DNA from: Entomortierella parvispora
Lineage: Eukaryota; Mortierellomycota; Mortierellomycetes; Mortierellales; Mortierellaceae
Assembly (NCBI GenBank): GCA_963573315.1
Contig: OY752151.1
Location: forward strand, 682,001-746,000
Direction of reading: 5' to 3'
DNA length: 64,000 nucleotides
The position numbers and the translations under genes are program-made. The first letter of the stretch is position 1. The number at the start of each line of letters is the position of its first letter. Positions 1 through 10,827 of this stretch are shown one piece after another. Below the pieces are notes generated by a model. It worked only from the letters and a program-made list of their open reading frames with translations, searched no databases and was not told the origin of the DNA.

Positions 1-2354
1 CCGAATTGGAAACAACGGCTGCAGCATGAGAATAAGCTGGGGTAGACGGCGTCGACTGAACCTTAATATCATCCACATTCACCTTGACTGTGTCATCTCG
101 AGGCACGGCTACAACCTTGATGCTATCATCATATTTGAGCCCTCCAGGCCCTGTTGATGGCAAGAGCGATGTGGCCTCAGATGCCTTTGGTGAATCCACA
201 AGATAGTGCTCCTGATAGTTGACCACTGGTGTTATGGCTGCTGCTGCTGGGGCTGGCACGGGAGAGGAGGTTACCATGGACGTCATCGGTGGAGCTGGAT
301 TTATACTCGAGTGACGAGCTGGTATGGGCGATGGCGCTCGGTTAGAAATATGGGTTCCGGCAGCTGGTGCCTCTCCCGCAGAAGTAAAAGACCCAGAAGC
401 CATAAGAGGGGCAGGCTTTCCTGGCGAAGGAGGTGGTGGTAGCGGATAACTCGGCAAGGACGCGTTCGTGGCGCTGGGTGATGGCATGGAAGGTACCGCG
501 GGAGTAGGATATCCCTGAGAGGACACAGCCACCGGATAGCTATGGCCAGCTGTGGGAGTAGGGTAGCCTTGACTGTAAGGATTCGGGGTTGCCGAAGATG
601 GGGCTGGAGTGGAAGGACCAGCGGCAGGAGGAGTTGGGTATGCTGGCTGTTGTTGTTGCTGTACATGTGTAGGTGTTGCTGAGGGTGAGAAGGCCTGGTA
701 TGACAAAGCAGGTGAGTACCCCGAAGATGACGAAGGGACTGAAGAGGAGTTCGATGGTGACATAACTGGGGTCGGCATAGGCGCCGCAAATGGTTGCGGG
801 GTATATGGCGGGTACTGCTGCTGTTGCTGTTGCATTCCAGGCGAGAACTGCTGTTGCACTCCAGGCGGCTGCATTGGCTGCTGCATCATCGGTTGTTGTG
901 TCATAGGTTGTGGCTGCCCCATAGCTGAATATGATTGGTACGGAGGCGTCGCTTGCTGAGTAGGGATAGGCGGAAGAGGATGCTGATAGAGATGCTGCTG
1001 TTGTGGAGGCTGCTGGATCTGCATATGTGGTGGCGGGGCTGATCCCACGGGTCCTTGCCCTGGAGGGAATGGTCCTGGAACGTAAATGTCGACTACATGA
1101 CAAGCGCCGAAGCAAGACATTAGCCAATTGACCTAATCCCGAGATCAAAATCACACAGGCATCTAAAACTTATCCTTACAGTCTGCAGACAGCTTCCTAG
1201 TCGAACCATTGACCTCGATCGAGAATAGAATCTTCAACTTATGGGTGCACTTGATGATCTCCGTGTCGACAGTACTCATAATGTTATGGCCTGGGACTTG
1301 GATTGTCAAGATCCTTTCGACTGGTCCTGCCTGAATGGGCCAATTGCCACTTCCTTGCTTCGTCTCGACCAAGGTCCTCTTCTCTGGTCGGACGCCTTTG
1401 CCTGGGGAGATGAACCAAAAGTACTCCTTGATCTTGATGTGCATATCCTTTACATGCCATCGAGCGCCACTCCCTTGCAGCGGTCGCATCTTGATCGTAA
1501 TCGGGATTGCCGATCCATGATGAAACGCTTTCTTGGGAATCTGCACCAAGTAGTTCAAGGCCTGTTCAAAGTCGGCGGTCTGTTGCAGTGGGTAGATACA
1601 ATGGGGATGCGATGGAGGAAGGGCTTGATAAATCTCGATCAGTCGTTCCCGATCCAAGTCCAGACTGAATGTTGATCGTTTTCCATTGGCATGAAACATG
1701 TATTCAATCCTGCCAGTACTCATGGCCAGAGAGTTGGGCAGGTTCACTGGAAGGGCTAGTTGGAAATCGTACGAATAGGTCTGGTTGGCACGTAGTAAAT
1801 GAAGTTTCGACTCTGACTTTTCGAGAAAGACCCATTGTTTCTCCATGAGAGGCTTTTTAGCCGAGTAATACACCGTAGAGTTGCCACGCCCTATTTTTAC
1901 AAAGGGCGAAAATAAAAGAAAAGACGGCGTTAAAAGATTTGTTCACCTCCTCTTCGCATGCACATAGCCCGAAGCACTGCCTTCAAGATAACATTTCTTA
2001 CTCTCTGACCAACTGCAGGAAATCTTTGCCTTGAAGGTCAGGGTCAGAGACCTCAAAGTGACATCCTCGCGGTGGTTGACGAGGAGCTTTCCATTGATAA
2101 TGGGTCCCTGTGTTCCTGTCCATGGGAACATGAGTCGTTGTAACTTTGGGTCCGAGGACTGACCTGCATCATACAGAGAATGGACATGAAGACGGAAGAC
2201 GTCCATTCGCCGCCATTACTGGGTTAGTTGGTAGACAAAAAACAGGAACCAAGGCGATCGTCAGGTTTCAGATCCCGAGGACTTTGAATTGGTGCAACCT
2301 TGCCACCTTACCAATGAAGGCTCCCTCGAGCCGAATCTCCATTGACTTTGACAT
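1..2354 (-). CDS. alpha-arrestin-like protein with long Gln/Pro/Ser-rich tail (partial, runs off left edge)
   Basis: Alpha-arrestins usually act as adaptors that bring WW-domain ubiquitin ligases to membrane cargo. The start is ATG at 2354 (MSKSMEIRLEGAF). Exon 1 (2312-2354) ends at a GTAAGG donor. Exon 2 resumes at 2163 in matching phase and carries the arrestin-N-like stretch INGKLLVNHREDVTLRSLTL. A large exon from about 1880 to 1177 holds the arrestin-C-like beta-rich region. After a GTAAGG donor near 1177, the last exon (from about 1105 to base 1) is open with no stop. It encodes poly-Gln runs, Pro/Ser/Thr-rich sequence and an LPSY motif of the L/PPxY type bound by WW domains. The exact junction near 1880-1947 is unsettled because the obvious GTGAAC donor does not match the next exon's phase. 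The real C-terminus lies outside the window. Arrestin identity is from overall pattern. Confidence 0.72.
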
Positions 2355-2995
2355 TCTCTAAGAATGTTGTCCCTCTGCTCGAAGCTCTAGTTTACTCGTC
2401 GGCGAGATTAGGATAAGGGTGTAAATGGCTGCTGTTATGGCACGATTGACAGTTTAAATGAAGGATGGTGTTTAGAAAGGAATGAAAGCGTGTGCGTTTG
2501 TGCGTATCGAAGAGAGAGTTATGAAGGAAACAAGGGAGGAAGGTAGGATGAAAGAAGAGCACAAAACAAGGAGGCAATAATCCAGTTGTTTACTATGCCG
2601 CCCTGCACTGCCACAGCTAGAAAGTGGGGTGCTGGGGTGCTGGATCGACAGTCGAAAAGACACGTTGTCCCCTTCCTTTCACAGCCGATGAGACGCGCTG
2701 CATGTATCCCTAGGAGTTGCAGCTATGCAGAAGTCATGATTACATGACTACACATATGTATTCCCCTCCAACGTTCTTGTTAGAAACAAAAAAATATTTT
2801 TTAATTGAGGTGAGAGGGGGAGAGGAGGGAGAGAGTATGTCGTGAAGTTTTTTTAAAAAAATCGAGTGTGAGAATGTCGTCTAGAAAGTGAGAGTGGCAT
2901 CCCTGCTCAATTGTGCATGTCGAAGAATGAAGATCCTTTGGGAGAGGTGCAAGGTGATAAGTGAGGAAGAGATATTACAGTCCAGAAACACTGCT
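2355..2995. other. intergenic region, tail-to-head between arrestin-like gene and ATP synthase gamma
   Basis: It holds the presumed promoter and 5' UTR of the arrestin-like gene and the 3' UTR of the gamma subunit gene. Purine-rich plus-strand runs and short A/T runs near 2790-2860 are visible. No coding region is supported. Confidence 0.5.
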
Positions 2996-4512
2996 TTAAA
3001 GAGCAGAGGCACCAGTAATAATATCGACCAACTCGGAGGTAATGGCGGCCTGACGAGTACGGTTGTAGGTCATGGTCAAACGGTCAACCATGTCACCAGC
3101 GTTCTTGGTGGCGTTCTCCATGGCAGTACGCTTGGCGGACATCTCGGAGGCGTGACCCTCAACCAAACCCCAGTAAATGTTGTTGGCGAACAAGAACTGG
3201 TTGTAGTTCTCCAAAACATCTTCATCCAACTCGTAGGCAGCAAAGTTCTCGGAGGCCTTGAAGGCATCAGCAGAATAGTTGCGGAGGGGGACAGCCTCGT
3301 AAGCGATGGCGGAGGTGAACTTGTTGTACACAATGGTGGCAGACTCAAACTTGACCTCAGACTTCAAGATGGTGTCAGCAGCAGCGCAGGCCTCGGCGAA
3401 GGTGGGGATGGCCTTTCCGATCTGGTTGAAGGACAACTGGATGTCGCCACGGTTGGTACGGGACATCTGGTTCTTGGCCTTATCACCGAGAACGACAACG
3501 CCGGAGGCCTTGCCGTCAGCGGTGATGAGCTTACGGGTGGCCTTGGCGACCGAGGAGTGAATACCACCGCAAAGACCACGGTCGGAGGAGGAGACAATGT
3601 AGATGTGGTCCTCGTTCTCGAGCTGAGCGGTCTTGGCGTTCTCGTAGATGCCTATTAGGTACAAGTTGAAGAGTGGTGAATCCTGTCAGTTATATTGATC
3701 CCAGAAACCTCGCCCTTCTGATCGTGTTGTTGGCGGGTGAAAAGAATATCCAAGTTGCTGGGGGACGCGATCCTGAGCTATATCATCACAAAAAGAAACG
3801 TACTGGACGAGGAAGCGCCGTAGACGCGAGCCTGCTCCATGGCACGCTGGGCCTTGTTGACCTTGGTGGAGGCAATCATCTTCATGGACTTGGTGATCTT
3901 GCCAATGTTCTTGATCGAGTTCAAACGGAGCTGAACTATTAGATGCAGAAGAAACGTGGGTTAGAAGGGTACTTTGACGTTAGGGCCGCTTGGTTCATGC
4001 GGTTCTGGGGACGATCTCTGTCACTACTTACTCTCACGAAGAGTACCCATGTTACGGGTCTGGATACCGGCGCTAAAGAATCAAATGGATCGAGAGAAAA
4101 TGAAGATCAGATGACTGATTTTGTGTATGATTTCGATCCCGGGAGTGATTATCGATGAACGTCAGGAACAGTGGCGTGTTTGGCGATCAGCGGTAACGAA
4201 TCGACAATTCAAAAGAGCGACAAACAGAAGAGGGGAGGGGAGATGAGCGAAGAACAACAAGGGGAGGAGGCGTGTGATATTGATGAAGAGTCAATGCTGG
4301 CAAGGGTGATCTGCATGCAGATTGCGAATTTGCTTGTGATTTTGCGGAGAACGGGTGACGGGAGTGGATGGCGAGATTGATCTGACGAGTGGTCTGGAAG
4401 GAAGGGGGATGGGCTGATGGTGGGAGGAGGAGGTGGCAGGGAAGGATCGAGAGCAGGGATGAGGAGTGTACCTGAGCACGGATGCAACGGGTTGAGCACG
4501 GGATGCGAACAT
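2996..4512 (-). CDS. ATP3: mitochondrial F1F0 ATP synthase subunit gamma
   Basis: This is the rotor shaft of F1 in the mitochondrial matrix, coupling proton flow to ATP synthesis. Four exons splice in phase: 4512-4472 (start MFASRAQPVASVL, a mitochondrial presequence-like N-terminus), 4072-4032, 3935-3804 and 3651-2996, giving 289 residues, the usual length. The N-terminal helix signature LRLNSIKNIGKITKSMKMIA is clear. The middle has SSSDRGLCGGIHSS, and the C-terminal helix contains NATKNAGDMVDRL...YNRTRQAAIT, the conserved gamma motif that sits inside the alpha/beta hexamer. The protein ends ITGASAL. Donors are GTACAC, GTAAGT and GTACGT. It is divergent from a second mitochondrial gene at 4982. 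Identity is secure; introns were placed by hand. Confidence 0.96.
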
Positions 4513-4981
4513 GGCGGGAGGAGGGAGATTGGATGATGGTGAGAAGAGAAGAGAAGAGATGGAAGAGAAGGGAGGGGGTCGAGACAATGAAGGGAAGGGG
4601 AAGGGAGACTGGCTTTCGTGTGTGGGTGTTGTGTGTTGTGTGTGTGCAATCACACCCAAAATCAATTGCACGCCTGTGTGTGTGAATCGAATCCAGCAGA
4701 AGACGCACCGCGCGGGTGCGGTCGGCCAGCAGCTCCCCGCGAAAACATTGCGTCAACGAACCATTTCCTATCGCTGTTGCTGCACGCACGCTCGTGCTCT
4801 GTTGCCACCAAATGCTGGCTCCATGGAAATCACACACCTTCCTTATCGGGAAGTTCCGTCCGGCTCAGTCCCCTTTCCCTCGGTGCTGTCTCCTGTTTGC
4901 ATGCATGCATCTCTCGCTTTCTCTCTCTTTCTCTCTCTTTCTCTCTCCCTCTCCCCGCCCTTCATACTCAACTTCACCAAC
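4513..4981. promoter_or_regulatory. shared divergent promoter of two mitochondrial protein genes
   Basis: Only 469 bp separate the ATG of the ATP synthase gamma gene (-) from the ATG of the Cox14-like gene (+). The part next to the plus-strand start is a long CT tract (about 4913-4965), a pyrimidine-rich leader typical of highly expressed fungal genes. No TATA box is obvious on either strand. A shared, co-regulating promoter is inferred from geometry. Confidence 0.5.
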
Positions 4982-5429
4982 ATGACATCTGCCACAAAAC
5001 TCGCTGATCTTGCCCACCGTACATTCATTCTCGGAGTCTTTGGAGCCACAGGTACCTTCCTTTGATGGATGGATTGACTCTCTCAAGGAACCCGATCACA
5101 ACAGGAACACGGAGCGGAACCTAGGCTTTGTTCACATTTCTGATCAACAAATCGTTTTTTCATCCTACAGTTTACATTGGAGTAGGGACAGTTCAGCTCG
5201 TCAATGCTCGCATTGAGAAGAACAAGATCATGAAGGCCACTTGGGATGCCGTAAGACTCTTGACCTTTCGTGTTCCTGCATAGAAAACGGCAACCGTCCT
5301 GAAGGGCAATGAACTAATAATTGCTGTATCACGACACTTTAGGAACAAATGGCTGAATTGCGTCGTCAAGGAGAAATGGAAATGGAGAGACAGAGACTGG
5401 AGCAGCAGGCCAGAAGAGAGTCGGCATAA
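4982..5429 (+). CDS. small single-span mitochondrial protein, Cox14-like (cytochrome c oxidase assembly)
   Basis: Three exons (4982-5051, 5171-5250, 5343-5429) join in phase to a 78-residue protein. The N-terminus KLADLAHRTFILGVFGATG runs into a single hydrophobic segment (about residues 15-35, FILGVF...VYIGVGTVQL). A basic turn (NARIEKNKI) and a charged, Gln/Arg/Glu-rich helical tail follow. This layout, and the D-x-x-HR-hydrophobic pattern before the membrane segment, match Cox14, an inner-membrane factor in early Cox1 assembly. The family is poorly conserved, so the name is a proposal. The divergent ATP synthase gamma gene supports a respiratory role. Introns have GTACC/GTAAGA donors and TACAG/TTTAG acceptors. 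The start follows a long CT tract and CCAACATG. Confidence 0.62.
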
Positions 5430-6488
5430 TTTCAGGATCATTCCTATTCTATTATCTTTTTGCATACCATCAAACCAACAACAAAATACAGTGTCCCGAA
5501 CGACCCATTTCAAAGCTGTGTACCCGTTCAGGATACTTGATTCTTTCTCAAGCTTCGACTAGAGTTTCGGCGCTAGAATACGGATTAGTAGGAACAGCCC
5601 AAGCTCTTGACTTTTTAACCCGCGGAAAAACGCCTGTCTTGCGAGATCAAGGCTAACATTGACACGTAAATGGACATTGAGAGAGTCTAGAGTGAGGGTA
5701 TAACTCGGTGTGTGTGCTGAGAGGATGTATGGAGGACCTGAAAGCAGCCTTACGAGCGAATATCTGACGACGACAGTACCCCGTGACAAAGTTGTCTTTT
5801 ATAGAAAGCACGCGACATCCCTCTTCCTACTGTGCGAGGCGACCTTGGTAGGAGTTGTGGTTGTGAACCACCAGTGAAAAATTATTCGGGACGACAGAGA
5901 CACTGTGGTGTCCGGAGGAGGGCTGACTCTACTCATCACAATCGTGTTTCGCTCTTCGTTAAACCTGACCGAATGTCCTGCTTATGATCTCGGTCGATCC
6001 ATTTGTGGTTTTTCCAACCTTGAAAAAGTTGAAATTTTTCCCATGAGGCTCAATTTACACCTGCTTAAAAGCACGTTTGATAACCAATGTGTTTCCAGCA
6101 CGTAGTGCACACCGTATTTGCCAAGATCCGAATGTGTCCACACTTGCTCGACGTTAGCCCCTACTCTTGCTCTTTGTGGCCTGGATCTGAGGAGCCCGAG
6201 GCAGAAGACATTGTAAGAATATGGAATGTTTGAGAAGAGTGAAGAAAGATGAAAGACAAAGAAAACGACATTGGTGAAGCTTGCACGGTAGGTTGGGCTG
6301 TGCACAAAGTCATACGAGAAATTTATTTTCTTTCCCGGCTGTGCGGCAGCACCTTTCCGTTGGACCAAGTGCTGACCTGTGGATGGTTCTTCATTCTTCA
6401 GCCTTGCCAACGAAAAGAAAAAAGATTAGTATCATTGTCATCTCCATCGAGATGTCAGCAGAGCAGACTCCTTCTCTCGTCCGTTTGT
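5430..6488. other. intergenic region without a supportable gene
   Basis: A minus-strand open frame of 142 codons (5982-6410) and scattered shorter frames have no recognisable domain, start context or splice structure. I see no RNA gene or repeat here. Confidence 0.45.
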
Positions 6489-6773
6489 TCAAGGACTCCA
6501 CTCTTTTTTCTTACCCAACATTTTTGCCTGTTCCAGCTGGACTTGGGTCAGTAAACCCAGTATCCGTGCTCGCTCTGCGTGGAGTGCCTTCCAGATCACG
6601 AGTTGGTCTGCATGATAGAAAATCTCCAAATTATGGCGTTTGAACATCTTGATATCAGGATTCGAACCTCGCGTGACCTTTGTCAAAACCTCCACAACCT
6701 CCTCCAGTTCCTCTTCGAGCTCCTTTCCTATACCTCTCATCCTGATTATTGCCGCAGCTGCTCCTTCCGACAT
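6489..6773 (-). CDS. small coiled-coil protein, unknown function
   Basis: The 94-residue protein starts at ATG 6773 (MSEGAAAAIIRMRGIGKELE). That start is preferred over upstream in-frame ATGs because a TATATAA box lies 93-99 bases upstream of it and the codons between read as a Ser/Thr/Leu-rich non-protein stretch. The N-terminal third is an acidic helix (GKELEEELEEVVEVLTKV) and the C-terminal half is a Leu/Gln/Glu-rich helix (ARILGLLTQVQLEQAKMLGK), so a short helical hairpin or coiled-coil subunit is likely. No intron is needed. I do not recognise the family; a small subunit of a larger complex is a guess. The sequence is Met/Lys-rich with no signal peptide or membrane segment. Confidence 0.6.
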   Translation of the reverse strand: MSEGAAAAIIRMRGIGKELEEELEEVVEVLTKVTRGSNPDIKMFKRHNLEIFYHADQLVIWKALHAERARILGLLTQVQLEQAKMLGKKKEWSP

Positions 6774-8483
6774 TTTTGTTGAGTGGTGTGGTGGCTGAAG
6801 TTGGGTTGATAGAGTTGAGGAGGTGAGTGGATTGCTGTGTGAAAGAAAGAGAAAATCAGTGCTGTTTATATAACCTTCGGCCACAAAATGGCGAAGTAAA
6901 TTTTCCTGGATCTTGACCAGAATTTTTCGTTGCCAAGACTGACGACAGCAACAGTACGTCTCGAACTTGGGAGTTTTTGTGTTCAAAACAAAATGCTTTT
7001 TTTTTGTTTTCAAATGATGGACCTCCAAAAGCGTTTTGTTTTGACCAAAGCCCCGTTGACGTAGGGAGAGTATTTTGATAGGCATCCGGGCCTGCTTAGC
7101 CCGAAATTTTGGTGGATGAAGACACTTGATAATTTGCTAGGAAATGTAGACGTAGGACGCGCACGTTGCTGAAACTCGAATCAACGCGATCTGGGCGCAT
7201 ATGCAAAGAGTCTTTGCCTCTGTTAATAAAAAGATAAGTTTGCTACAGTCTACAATTCATTTTGCAACAAAGGCTCTAGCTACTGAACCGTTATAACTCC
7301 ACGTTCGCTACTGAACTCTTGATGTTCTCTTCTTTTCTTCTGCTACACCACAGACCCTGAGAGGCGCAATAGCACGCTTCATTCGACGAAATATGCCTCA
7401 TTGGCTGTGGCTGATCAATCTAAAGAAATTCTCGGTTCACCGGCCCCAGGTGTCCTTTCTGCCGTTGGCAGATGACAAGGAACTGTCCCTCGGGCTCCTC
7501 GGCCAAGCTTGACAAAAACATTGGAAATTCTGGAGAAGCAGAACCGGGGAGAGACGTTTACGATGAAGGAGATCTAAGATCGCCTTTCAGATACCTGTGC
7601 TCTCTTTTTTGCCTTGTTTTGCTCAATAAACATTCGAAGCAGACTCAACATGGCAAGCTCGAGGGTTTTACCAAGATCAAGCATGAGGATCACTGCTAGA
7701 AGTTAGAGCAGACCCTAGCACACTTAGGGTCACTGCTGACGGCGAGGAGGCGCGAGCATCGCAGTGATGACAACAGACGGATGTGTGGGCGGGATGAGGA
7801 CAGTTCCACCTCCATTAAAGAGTATAGCATCGCCACCGTCGCTTCGTTCTTGTTCTTTGAAGAACACCTCACCGATCCGCCGCTAGACTCTGGAAACCGC
7901 ACCAAGTTCTGGATCTCGAGGCTGGCTGATATCGTCAACCACGACACGAGCGCAAGCGCTTGAAGAGAGAAAGCCACGTCTCTGCTGGACAAGGTCGCGT
8001 GACCCATCAGTAAGATGCACTCTAATATCCCAAGGCGCGAGCTCCGGCTTAAAAAACTGGAAGTCGCCACATCTGAACTATTGTCTCCAGTTACATACAG
8101 GATACACGCGTGCAGCCTATTCGCCCTTCTATTGGTCAGGGTCGTTATACTTGTGGCCTCTCCGTCACAAGTACTTATCATCAACTCAGTAGAAGGCGCT
8201 CCCTCCCAGGGTTCACAACTTGAAGCAGTGGATTCAAAACATCAAAATAATCACTCATGCACAGCCAAGCGTCAAGTGATCAAGCTTTGGGCACCGCCCA
8301 GCATGCCACCTGACTCACTTTAGGAAAATACACAAACAATGCAGTGCCACAACGAAGCAATTTTGACTGCTGGGGTTCTTTCCTCCATCTCTCATCTTGC
8401 CTCACCCTTTCGTCCTCCCTTTTCCAGCTCACCTAGGAACATCCAACTTGGTGATTGTAGGGTCAAGATAGACTCTCAACAAC
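6774..8483. other. long intergenic region, no supportable gene
   Basis: Apart from the promoter near 6870, this 1.7-kb stretch has only short, conflicting open frames on both strands (for example 7696-8184 minus, 8015-8323 plus) without start context, introns or domains. The last 100 bases are CT-rich (8380-8430) and lead into the start at 8484. Confidence 0.45.
6866..6872 (-). promoter_or_regulatory. TATA box (TATATAA) of the small coiled-coil gene
   Basis: TATATAA on the minus strand lies about 95 bases upstream of the ATG at 6773, a normal fungal distance for a 60-70-base 5' UTR. Confidence 0.5.
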
Positions 8484-9089
8484 ATGGCGTACGTTTATCC
8501 ACTCCTTGACCAACAGTACAATTCCACCGCAACCCTGCACTCGTTTTCCAACGCTGTATTCAACTATCTGGATTCACGTTACGAACCCAGAGGATCTCAG
8601 TTGTTGGAGCCAGAAAAGATGAAGGCTCTCTTGCTCTGTCTTTCATCATCCGGACAAGCCACCGAAATCTTTAGTCGATTCAGTTCCGTAATCCTCAGTG
8701 AACAGTTCTTGGCCTTTCGTATCGAGACTGTCTACACTGCTCGCGGTCCATCGGTGACTCGAGCAGGATTGACTGCGTATCTCCGTGCCGAGATCATGGG
8801 CGACCCGGATGAAGCCTTGGTGGACTTTAACAAGGTTACGCTGCAGATGGGTCTAGGATATCCTATGGTTCGAGCTCAGTTCCCAATGGTGGCAGAACCA
8901 AAAACAAAACAGCTATCATCCTATATCCAAACCCGAATTGCACTGGCTCTCAAGGAGATTCGCGTAAGCAATACTTCTGCTCAAGAGCAACAACTAGAGG
9001 CTATGAAAATACAGGCCGCCATCATTGCCAAGGGTAATCAGGCATGCGTTGACATTACCAGCCCAAACGTGGTCTACAGATATCGGTAG
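8484..9089 (+). CDS. fungal protein of unknown function (possibly DUF7514-like)
   Basis: This single-exon frame of 201 residues starts MAYVYPLLDQQYNSTATLHS after a CT-rich leader and AACAACATGG, a good fungal start context. The layout Y-P-L-L-D...TLHSFSNAVFNYLD....LEPEKMKALL recalls a fungal domain in which a short N-terminal helix is followed by an L-x-P-x-K-M motif (DUF7514 type). I make that link from memory of the pattern only. The middle (EIFSRFSSVILSEQFLAFRIE) looks globular, and the C-terminus has a Gln/Glu/Ala-rich helix (SAQEQQLEAMKIQAAII). There is no signal peptide or membrane segment. Catalytic function is unknown. Genes of this kind are often expanded in early-diverging fungi. 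Confidence 0.68.
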   Translation: MAYVYPLLDQQYNSTATLHSFSNAVFNYLDSRYEPRGSQLLEPEKMKALLLCLSSSGQATEIFSRFSSVILSEQFLAFRIETVYTARGPSVTRAGLTAYLRAEIMGDPDEALVDFNKVTLQMGLGYPMVRAQFPMVAEPKTKQLSSYIQTRIALALKEIRVSNTSAQEQQLEAMKIQAAIIAKGNQACVDITSPNVVYRYR

Positions 9090-9510
9090 TATTGGTAATA
9101 TCGAAAGCAACGCCAGGCGAAAACGCATCCAGTAGTCTCAGGAGGAAAAAGTAAAATGACAATCCATCATGAGTGGATTGTCAAAATCTATGTAATTTAT
9201 TTCCCTTGCCTTTCCATTCCTCTCGTCATCCAGGTATACGTCTTGAAAGTGCTACGCGAGCGGTTCTTTGGAATTCAGACTGTCCAAGTGTATTTGGGCT
9301 ACCCTTAAGATCTGGAATGATCCCAGGTCAGCTGTTTATGCTGGGACCAGTAATTTAGCGATGGCCAACAGATCTCACCTGCCACAAACACCTCATGGCC
9401 TCATTGCCATTTGCTCATCAACTGTCCCTGCCCTGATGCACTAGCAACCATGCTTAAAATGAAACACATGAAGCTTTCATCACCCATCTTCTTTCCTCAC
9501 GCCACCAACC
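9090..9510. other. spacer between the unknown gene and the transposase
   Basis: This 421-base stretch holds no supportable coding region. I looked for a terminal inverted repeat or TA dinucleotide target pairing with the region after 10827 and could not identify one by eye. Confidence 0.4.
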
Positions 9511-10827
9511 ATGGCACAAACCTGCATTACATTAAACCTCTCTCAAGATCCTGATGCTGGATTACAGATATCATCCCAGAGCACCGTGCGACGGTCCCTT
9601 TCCGAGGCTGTTCACGAGAGTGCTCCCTGTGGACAGTCGATCCCTGGAGACAAACATATTTTGGAGGATGAGAATATCCAGGAATCTCATGGTGACAGCT
9701 CAGACTACGAAGACGATGGACCTGCCACAGCCAAACGTCAGTCTCGAGGAACCTACCAAAAATACACAGATCAGCAGTGGGAGGACCTCCTTTTCAAAGT
9801 GACGAACCAGTTCGGCAAAGTCAGTATTGGGCAGGCTTGTCGGGAGGTTGGCATAAAAGAATCGACTGGACGAACCGCCATTAGAAAGTACATGGAAGAC
9901 CCCGATGCTGGATTTCTGGCGGAAAGGAAACCTCGCGGAGGAGCGCGCACAAGAGTCCGCTTGTTAAGCTCCGAGCACACGGTCTTCATCGAGAACTTCT
10001 TTGACGACGCCCCTGACACAAGCTTAAAAGATCTACAAGAAGCCATTGAGGCAAGATTTGGTCTCAAGGTGTCCGAGGCTACTGTTAGACGGCATGTCAA
10101 GGAAGTGTGCCACTTCTCGCTTCAGAGGCCGAAACCACAACCAACCGCGCAGATCATTGGTATCCTAAAGGAGGATAGGAAGGCATGGGTTAAAAGTTGG
10201 TCTGGCAAGGAGGGCTTTATTCAAAAATCAGTCTTCATTGATGCGACGAGGTTCTCTCTCATTGTGCGGGGTTTTTATGGACGGTCTCCAACTGGAAAGA
10301 AGCGAACTGAAGCAGAAAGAAAAGTCGGCCAACCTCCAGCGACCAAGGCATCACGAGGCAAGGGAGTCAGCACCACGGTGATTGGGGCGATATGTTGGGA
10401 AGGAGTCCTTGATATCTCTCCTCAGTTACCTGCGGTTGGTGGGAATGTAAAGGACACTGAACCTGATCGCTTCATTGCCTTTCTTGAAAATGTGATGGAC
10501 ATACTGGACAGCAAGAGTATGAAGGGCATCAACATCGTCATAGATAAGGCGAATATTCGCGAGAGCGACTGCATAGAGGTGCTAATCTCCAAGAGAGGAT
10601 ACGTTCCTGTCTTTCTGCCGCCCCACTCACCATCCTTGAATCCAATGGATGAAATTTGGTCACACCTGACTCAGTTCTTTCGGCGCCAGGAGCTACAAGA
10701 GCAAGAGACCACCAATAGTAGACTCTGCGAAGCTGTAGAGGTCGTTCCGTTGGACACTATCCGTACCTGCATTACGAATATTTATGGTAGTTGCACACCC
10801 GTCTGCTTGGAAATGCGGGAGTTATAA
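9511..10827 (+). CDS. Tc1/mariner-superfamily (IS630-like) transposase
   Basis: The 438-residue frame is intact. A Ser/acidic N-terminus is followed by a helix-turn-helix region (about residues 85-125, KVSIGQACREVGIKESTGRT) and a second HTH-like segment (about 165-200, LKDLQEAIEARFGLKVSEAT). The DDE domain follows: SVFIDATRFS (first Asp), NIVIDKANIRE (second Asp, where the family usually has DNA) and HSPSLNPMDEIW (third acidic residue). If the Asp of PMDE is catalytic, the spacing is 34 residues (DD34D, mariner-like); if the adjacent Glu, it is DD35E. Single-exon and uninterrupted, so activity is possible. The flanks did not show clear inverted repeats, so element ends are undefined; it could also be a domesticated gene. 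A Leu/Cys-rich tail follows the catalytic core. Confidence 0.88.
   Translation: MAQTCITLNLSQDPDAGLQISSQSTVRRSLSEAVHESAPCGQSIPGDKHILEDENIQESHGDSSDYEDDGPATAKRQSRGTYQKYTDQQWEDLLFKVTNQFGKVSIGQACREVGIKESTGRTAIRKYMEDPDAGFLAERKPRGGARTRVRLLSSEHTVFIENFFDDAPDTSLKDLQEAIEARFGLKVSEATVRRHVKEVCHFSLQRPKPQPTAQIIGILKEDRKAWVKSWSGKEGFIQKSVFIDATRFSLIVRGFYGRSPTGKKRTEAERKVGQPPATKASRGKGVSTTVIGAICWEGVLDISPQLPAVGGNVKDTEPDRFIAFLENVMDILDSKSMKGINIVIDKANIRESDCIEVLISKRGYVPVFLPPHSPSLNPMDEIWSHLTQFFRRQELQEQETTNSRLCEAVEVVPLDTIRTCITNIYGSCTPVCLEMREL

Noticed and set aside
206-1154. Cys/Gly- and Arg/Leu-rich frames over the arrestin tail
   Set aside because: They are other-frame shadows of the CAG/CCN-rich tail, which has its own open frame to the window edge.
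2888-3658. 256-codon plus-strand frame opposite ATP synthase gamma
   Set aside because: Antisense shadow of a highly conserved gene.
6249-6643. Plus-strand frames opposite the small coiled-coil gene
   Set aside because: No domain, no promoter; the minus strand has a TATA box and a good start.
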